A stretch of DNA of 64,000 bases from QHVT01 sp036399015 (GTDB lineage Bacteria > Acidobacteriota > Thermoanaerobaculia > Gp7-AA8). Below are positions 60,176 through 64,000 of the stretch, one piece after another. Both the position numbers and the translations under genes were made by a program. A model generated the notes under the pieces. The model saw only the letters and a program-made list of their open reading frames with translations, did not search any database and was not told the origin of the DNA. Position 1 is the first letter of the stretch. Each line of letters begins with the position of its first letter. The stretch is taken from positions 135,781-199,780 of the forward strand of contig DASWNW010000038.1 in NCBI GenBank assembly GCA_036399015.1. Reading direction: 5' to 3'.

Positions 60176-60643
60176 ATGAGTAGCAGAAGAAATGGTGATC
60201 GAGGTTGGGGACCGCCGGGTGGACATCCGCCAGGCCCTCCGCACCGTCCACCGGGTCCGCCGCACTGGGGGGAGGACGACAGCAACAGCAGCAGCAAGAG
60301 AGCGGACGAACCTCAGGTTCTGGATGGCTCCGGAACGAGGGACCTGGCGCCGGGGGAGCGCTGCCTTTGGAAACCGAGCAACGGCTCCGAGTCGATGCTC
60401 ATCATCAGGAATCCGGGCCACCGCAACGCATTGACGTGCGACATCCAGGGCGCACCGCGCACGGTTGAAGGCGTCGGGCCAGGCGGCGCGAAACCGCTCA
60501 ACGGGAGATGGAGTATCCCCCCCAACGAGCCAGCCACGGAGGTGAGGGCTTCCGCCGATTTTCAAGGCCACACGGTGACGATCATCAACAGCAGCGACCC
60601 CGAAACAGTCTGCTTCGTCTTGACGCACGTGCCGGGCAGTTAG
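60176..60643 (+). CDS. Pro-rich N-terminus plus beta-rich domain, paralogue of the preceding gene
   Basis: 155 residues. The first 50 are low-complexity Gly/Pro/His (GGHPPGPPHRPPGPPHWGED) followed by a Ser/Asp linker. The C-terminal 100 align with the preceding protein: SMLIIRNPGHRNALTCDIQG, LNGRWSIPPNEPATEV and HTVTIINSSDPET. GGGAGGA precedes ATG 60176. No export signal. The disordered head on a shared domain suggests a protein-protein interaction or a protease-sensitive region. Third small gene of the CHAT cluster. Confidence 0.72.
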   Translation: MSSRRNGDRGWGPPGGHPPGPPHRPPGPPHWGEDDSNSSSKRADEPQVLDGSGTRDLAPGERCLWKPSNGSESMLIIRNPGHRNALTCDIQGAPRTVEGVGPGGAKPLNGRWSIPPNEPATEVRASADFQGHTVTIINSSDPETVCFVLTHVPGS

Positions 60644-60654
60644 TCCTGTGACGC

Positions 60655-61110
60655 CTACGCGCTGCGGCGCAACAGCACCACCGCCGTACCGCCGAGGATG
60701 AGCGCGAGCAGACCGAGCGAGGCGCCCGAAAGCGCGGGCGCCGCGGGAATGACCGCGGCAATGATGAGCGGCTGCGTCGAGTGCAGGACAGGACCAGCGC
60801 CGAGGTCAACATGGACTTCGTACGTGTACGTCCCTGCCGGGAGGGGACCAAACTCGGTGAACACGGGCACAGGGAAGGGCGGTGGCCCGATCACGCAGTC
60901 GGTCTGCACGACAGTCGTCCTGACGACGGCGCCTGTGACGACTGTCGTGAAGTCGTTGTTGCAGCCGCCAAACACCTCGAAGCGGGCTTCGACGGTGTCG
61001 TTCGCGTCGGGTGCGGCAGGCACGAACACAGCCGGGTCCCACGCGATCTGACCCGAGAGCGTCCCGGCGACGGCGCACGTGACGAGAACAGCGAAGACGC
61101 GGATGCGCAC
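60655..61110 (-). CDS. Secreted protein with C-terminal sorting helix (PEP/IPTL-CTERM-like)
   Basis: 151 residues from GTG 61110. Signal peptide MRIRVFAVLVTCAVAGTLS; a beta-rich middle part has a cysteine pair (FGGCNNDFTTVV and QTDCVIGPP). The C-terminus (PALSGASLGLLALILGGTAV followed by basic residues) has the proline, helix, Arg layout of exosortase/rhombosortase-type sorting tails. The giant DUF11 protein ends in a similar tail, so this organism probably has the matching sorting enzyme elsewhere. Its upstream region and first codons recur as repeat B at 52512-52603. Confidence 0.75.
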   Translation of the reverse strand: MRIRVFAVLVTCAVAGTLSGQIAWDPAVFVPAAPDANDTVEARFEVFGGCNNDFTTVVTGAVVRTTVVQTDCVIGPPPFPVPVFTEFGPLPAGTYTYEVHVDLGAGPVLHSTQPLIIAAVIPAAPALSGASLGLLALILGGTAVVLLRRSA

Positions 61111-61145
61111 GAAGGCAGTGTAGACGGGAAGCCGGCGGCCGTGCC
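61055..61145 (+). repeat. Repeat B, copy 2
   Basis: 91 bp covering the first 19 or so codons and the 35-bp upstream region of the secreted-protein gene, nearly identical to 52512-52603. The end GGCACGGCCGCCGGC (minus strand) resembles the start of repeat A. Confidence 0.9.
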
Positions 61146-61149
61146 GCCT

Positions 61150-61223
61150 TGGCTGGGAGACAGGGAGTCGAACCCCGATTCACCGGTCCAGAGCCGGTTG
61201 TCCTACCATTGAACGATCTCCCA
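61150..61223 (-). tRNA. tRNA-Gln (CTG)
   Basis: On the minus strand the acceptor stem is TGGGAGA/TCTCCCA. Anticodon stem ACCGG/CCGGT carries loop CTCTGGA (anticodon CTG, reading CAG), and the T arm GGGG/CCCT-type stem carries TTCGACT. Discriminator G and an encoded CCA end at 61150. Confidence 0.95.
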
Positions 61224-61240
61224 GGACGGCAGGGGGTGGG

Positions 61241-61270
61241 ATGCTACACGGCGGCTAACGCCACGGTCAA
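61241..61270 (-). promoter_or_regulatory. Sigma70-type promoter of tRNA-Gln
   Basis: Minus strand TTGACC (61270-61265), 18-bp spacer, TAGCAT (61246-61241), 18 bp before the tRNA 5' end. The -35 is identical to that of tRNA-Pro. Confidence 0.65.
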
Positions 61271-61332
61271 GATGTGCATTCCACCCGCGTTCCCCGGCGT
61301 TACGTGGCACAATCTTCGGAGTTGGAAGCGTC

Positions 61333-61662
61333 ATGTTGCCGGAAGTCTTCGAGTGTCCTGACTGCAAGCGGCAGTTCGTCGTCGAGCTGGTGGAGTCTGC
61401 CTCCGACCAGTCGATCCACTGTCCGCAATGCAAGCGCTACCTGGGCGAGAAGGACCTCCACTTCGTCATCCTCACCGAGATCGAGGAGCTCGCCGAGCGC
61501 ATCCGCTTCGAGCGCGACCGGCTGGAGCGCGACGAGGCGGTCTACTCGATGACCGACTGCGACGCCGAGCTCCGCACCTACGGCACCGAGATCCACAAGG
61601 TGGTGAACATCCTCCGCCGCACGATCGCCGATCTCGACGCGCTCAAGTCGACGTACCGGTGA
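61333..61662 (+). CDS. Small zinc-ribbon protein with coiled-coil tail
   Basis: 109 residues. Two CxxC pairs (FECPDCKRQF and HCPQCKRYL) form a zinc ribbon at residues about 7-38. A charged helical segment follows (LTEIEELAERIRFERDRLER) and then a second helix (VVNILRRTIADLDALKSTYR). Function unknown; size and layout suggest a regulatory or scaffold protein. It overlaps the CaiB-like gene by GTGA and is thus translationally coupled with it. Confidence 0.75.
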   Translation: MLPEVFECPDCKRQFVVELVESASDQSIHCPQCKRYLGEKDLHFVILTEIEELAERIRFERDRLERDEAVYSMTDCDAELRTYGTEIHKVVNILRRTIADLDALKSTYR

Positions 61663-62918
61663 CGCGCCTCCCTCTCGACGGCATCCTCGTCGCCGACTTC
61701 ACCCGGGTCCTGGCCGGCCCCCTCTGCACGCAGCTCCTCGCCGACGAGGGCGCCCGCGTCATCAAGGTCGAAGACCCCGCCGCCGGCGACGAGACCCGCC
61801 GCTGGGGCCCTCCCTTCCTCGGCGACTTCAGCACCTACTTCCTCTCCGTCAACCGGAACAAGGAGTCGCTGGCCCTCGACCTCCGCACCGACGAGGGAAA
61901 GGCGCTGGCGAAGGAGCTGATCGCCCGCGCCGACGTCGTGGTGGACAACTTCCTCCCCTCCCAGCGCGAGGCGCTGCTGGAGGTGCCGGAGGAGAAGATC
62001 CACTGCTCGATCACCGGGTACGACGCCGACACCCCCGAGGCGAACCGGCCGGGATACGACCTCCTCTCGCAGGCGGGCGGCGGCCTCATGGCCATCACCG
62101 GAGCGCCGGACGGCGAGCCGATGAAGACCGGCGTCGCGCTGACGGACGTCCTCACGGCTCATTACGCCCACGGCGCCATCCTGGCGGCGCTCTACGCACG
62201 GGAGAAAACCGGCCGCGGGCAGCGGCTGGAGGTCTCGCTCTTCAGCGCAACGGTCGCCTCGCTGGTGAACGTCGCCCAGGGAGCGCTGGCCACGGGACAG
62301 GAGGCGCGGCGGTACGGCAACGCCCATCCCTCGATCGTGCCGTACCAGGTCTTCCAGGCCGCCGACCGGGCGTTCGCCATGGGGGGAGCGACCGACCGCC
62401 ACTACCGCCTCCTCTGCACCCGGGTCCTCGAGCGGCCGGAGCTGGCCACCGACGAGCGCTTCGCCACGAACCGCGCCCGTGTGACGAACCGCGCCCTCCT
62501 CGTGCCGATCCTCGAGGAGCTGTTCCGCGAGCGGACCGCGGAGGAATGGGTGCAGCGCTGCCTCGACGCGAATATCCCCTCGTCCCTCGTGCAGGGGGTC
62601 CTGGAGGCACTCCGCGGCGAGACCGCGAAGCCCCTGATCGCGACGGCGGGCGAGTACGAATTCGTCCGCCATCCGGTACGCTTCGACGGCGACCGGCTGC
62701 CCGTGAGGAGCCTGCCGCCGCGGCTCGGCGAGCACACCGCGGCGCTGCGGCGCGAATTGGGAGCCTGCGCGACAGAACGCACCGACGGAGTGGCCGTACG
62801 TGCACCGGCGGAGCAAGCAGCGCCGCCGGCCGTGCCGCTAACGGTAGGAGAGCAGCAGCAGGCCGCCGCAGACGGCGAAGATGAACGCCACCAGCCCCAC
62901 CATGAGACCGAGGTGTGA
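61659..62918 (+). CDS. CaiB/BaiF (class III) CoA transferase
   Basis: 419 residues from GTG 61659. Family blocks are LVADFTRVLAGPLCTQLLAD, VIKVEDPAAGDETRRW, FLSVNRNKESLALDL, PGYDLLSQAGGGLMAITG (around the catalytic Asp region ALTDVLTAHYAHG) and REKTGRGQRLEVSLF. It moves CoA between carboxylic acids; the substrate is not evident. A normal protein would end near LGEHTAALRRELG. Here about 45 more residues follow, encoded by repeat A and then by antisense of the next gene, so the natural stop seems to have been replaced by the repeat. Confidence 0.9.
   Translation: MTRLPLDGILVADFTRVLAGPLCTQLLADEGARVIKVEDPAAGDETRRWGPPFLGDFSTYFLSVNRNKESLALDLRTDEGKALAKELIARADVVVDNFLPSQREALLEVPEEKIHCSITGYDADTPEANRPGYDLLSQAGGGLMAITGAPDGEPMKTGVALTDVLTAHYAHGAILAALYAREKTGRGQRLEVSLFSATVASLVNVAQGALATGQEARRYGNAHPSIVPYQVFQAADRAFAMGGATDRHYRLLCTRVLERPELATDERFATNRARVTNRALLVPILEELFRERTAEEWVQRCLDANIPSSLVQGVLEALRGETAKPLIATAGEYEFVRHPVRFDGDRLPVRSLPPRLGEHTAALRRELGACATERTDGVAVRAPAEQAAPPAVPLTVGEQQQAAADGEDERHQPHHETEV
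62760..62839 (-). repeat. Dispersed repeat A, copy 2 (3' end of CaiB-like gene)
   Basis: Reverse complement of 9619-9699 with about three differences over 80 bp. It overlaps the 3' coding part of the CaiB-like gene and ends at the stop codon of the convergent membrane-protein gene. Confidence 0.9.
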
Positions 62919-63044
62919 GGAGCTGGCGGGCCGCTGCCCGCCGAACGCGCGGAAGATGAAGTAGAGCGCGACCGTCCCGATGCCGGCGATGGTCAGCCCG
63001 ACGACGAGGACCACGATCAGTGCCTTCTGAAACTCAGAATCCAA
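62838..63044 (-). CDS. Small two-helix membrane protein
   Basis: 68 residues with two predicted membrane helices: ALIVVLVVGLTIAGIGTVAL and GLMVGLVAFIFAVCGGLLLL. Not recognised. The N-terminus overlaps the divergent HAD gene start by 25 bp, and its 3' half overlaps the end of the CaiB-like gene by 81 bp. Hydrophobic pattern and compact size make it a plausible real gene. Confidence 0.65.
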   Translation of the reverse strand: MDSEFQKALIVVLVVGLTIAGIGTVALYFIFRAFGGQRPASSSHLGLMVGLVAFIFAVCGGLLLLSYR

Positions 63045-63712
63045 GACCCGAACGTATCACGGCGTTCATCCTCGACTTCGACGAGACGATCATCGACCTC
63101 GAGCCGCAGCACACCGGCGCCTACGAGGCCCTCTGCCGCGACCTCGGCGCCGACTATCAGCAGATGCCGGAAAGCTTCCGCACCGGCTCGGGGCGCCGGA
63201 TCATCGACGACATCCGCGACATGCGCGCCCACTTCGGCTGGACGCAAAGCGAGGAGGAGGTCTCGGCGCTCCGGCTGCAGCACTTCGACCGGCTCTGCCG
63301 CGAGGCGCCGCTCCAGGCGATGGACGGCGTCCTGGAGACGATCCGGCAACTGCAGACGTACGGCGTCCCGCTGGCCATCACCTCCTCCTCGGTCCGTTCC
63401 TCGATCGAGGGCATCCTGGAGCGCCTCGGCGTCCGCGACGCGTTCGCCCTCATCGTCGACGGCAGCGAGGTGGTGAACGGCAAGCCCGACCCCGAGGCCT
63501 ACCTCCTGACGGCGCGCAAACTCGGCGTCGCGCCGGCGGGGTGCGTGGTGTTCGAGGACTCGCACGTCGGCGTGGTGGCCGCGAAACGGGCCGGGATGTA
63601 CTGCATCGGCGTCCGCAACCCGCGCGCGCAGACGCGTCAGGACCTCAGCGCCGCCGACATCGTGGTGGAGAGCATGCGCGAGCTCGATCTCGGGGCGCTC
63701 TTCGGACGGTGA
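63020..63712 (+). CDS. HAD-superfamily hydrolase (beta-phosphoglucomutase/phosphatase-like)
   Basis: 230 residues from GTG 63020. Motif I is DFDETIIDLE (nucleophile Asp plus acid Asp), motif II ITSSSVRSSIEGIL, motif III Lys in NGKPDPEAYLL and motif IV FEDSHVGVVAAKRAGM. The helical cap (about 25-95) places it with the beta-PGM/phosphoglycolate-phosphatase group; the substrate is not predictable. No operon partner on the same strand. Confidence 0.9.
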   Translation: MPSETQNPRPERITAFILDFDETIIDLEPQHTGAYEALCRDLGADYQQMPESFRTGSGRRIIDDIRDMRAHFGWTQSEEEVSALRLQHFDRLCREAPLQAMDGVLETIRQLQTYGVPLAITSSSVRSSIEGILERLGVRDAFALIVDGSEVVNGKPDPEAYLLTARKLGVAPAGCVVFEDSHVGVVAAKRAGMYCIGVRNPRAQTRQDLSAADIVVESMRELDLGALFGR

Positions 63713-63801
63713 GGTGGGGAAGGGAGCGCGGCTTGCGTTGCGCGTGGCGTGTAGCGCGTTGCCGGGCTTTGCGGTCAAAGCGATCACGTAGGCAGATCGG
63801 C

Positions 63802-64000
63802 TGCGCTGTCTTTCCGAGGGGTGCCGCTGTCTTTCCGGAGGCTGCCGTCGTCTTTCCGAGGGCTGCCGTCGTCTCCCCGGAGGCTGCCGTCGTCTTTCCG
63901 AGGGCTGCCGTCGTCTTTCCGAGGGCTGCCGTCGTCTTTCCGAGGGCTGCCGTCGTCTTTCCGGAGGCTGCCGTCGTCTTTCCGAAGGCTGCCGTCGTCT
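63802..64000. repeat. 21-bp tandem repeat running off the right edge
   Basis: About nine units of TCTTTCCGAGGGCTGCCGTCG with variation CCGAGG/CCGGAGG/CCGAAGG. Twenty-one bases keep a reading frame (seven codons), and no stop is seen in the repeat on either strand, so it could be coding or an intergenic array. The 90 bp before it (63713-63801) hold no gene. Confidence 0.9.

Noticed and set aside
63802..64000. CRISPR array at the right edge
   Set aside because: 21-bp units abut directly with no unique spacers.

Overview
The window is high-GC bacterial chromosomal DNA, probably from an Acidobacteriota lineage close to Thermoanaerobaculia. This is inferred from a VWFA-related acidobacterial-type protein, a LodA/LodB pair, a tricorn-type protease, proteins with IPTL-CTERM-like C-terminal sorting tails, a CHAT/TPR protein coupled to a sigma factor, and many short palindromic repeats. 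No rRNA, CRISPR array, phage or complete insertion sequence is visible. Two tRNA genes (Pro-CGG and Gln-CTG) each have a good sigma70-type promoter.

Layout. 1-1.9 kb: panB-panC-panD-like pantothenate operon; the PanD-like protein has lost its self-cleavage residues. 1.8-9.6 kb: housekeeping and signalling genes (RNB ribonuclease, fused KipI-KipA/PxpBC, VWA protein, tRNA-Pro, cobalamin adenosyltransferase, a response regulator with a repeated linear motif, GDPD). 9.6-12.3 kb: accessory stretch with a GATC-dense non-coding block, small lipoprotein and membrane genes, a solitary HicB/CopG-type antitoxin and a BrnT-like toxin/antitoxin pair. 12.5-19.4 kb: phosphate acquisition (OprO/P porin and PstS behind a possible Pho box), an MFS exporter and a large multi-PAS/GAF histidine kinase. 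19.5-23.1 kb: mazG, yidD, nth, hutU.

23.2-27.4 kb: three coupled genes, a Tat-exported LodA-like cysteine-tryptophylquinone oxidase, its LodB flavoprotein and a HugZ-like PNPOx/DUF2470 protein. 27.4-37.5 kb: one 3,369-residue secreted protein with 18 near-identical 115-residue DUF11-type repeats. 37.7-39.8 kb: a tandem VOC protein followed by two decayed genes. 39.9-46.4 kb: AraC regulator, tricorn protease, alpha/beta hydrolase, and an ECF sigma/anti-sigma pair whose anti-sigma factor ends in a CxxCH motif. 46.4-54.5 kb: LysR/MFS divergon, then an AraC-controlled set (alcohol dehydrogenase, hydrolase lipoprotein, cupin). The cupin-carboxymuconolactone decarboxylase gene appears split by about 1.6 kb carrying a serine hydrolase.

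54.7-60.6 kb holds the most intriguing system: a sigma factor translationally coupled to a protein that joins a zinc-finger anti-sigma-like head, a membrane segment, TPR-like repeats and a CHAT caspase-like protease, followed by three small unknown proteins, two of them paralogous. 60.7-64 kb: secreted IPTL-CTERM-like protein, tRNA-Gln, zinc-ribbon protein, CaiB-like CoA transferase, small membrane protein, HAD hydrolase, and a 21-bp tandem repeat running off the right edge.

Recurring themes are overlapping convergent 3' ends, start/stop ATGA coupling inside operons, and short dispersed repeats at gene junctions, one inside a coding region as a domain linker. Function calls are from reading the translations only; no database search was possible.
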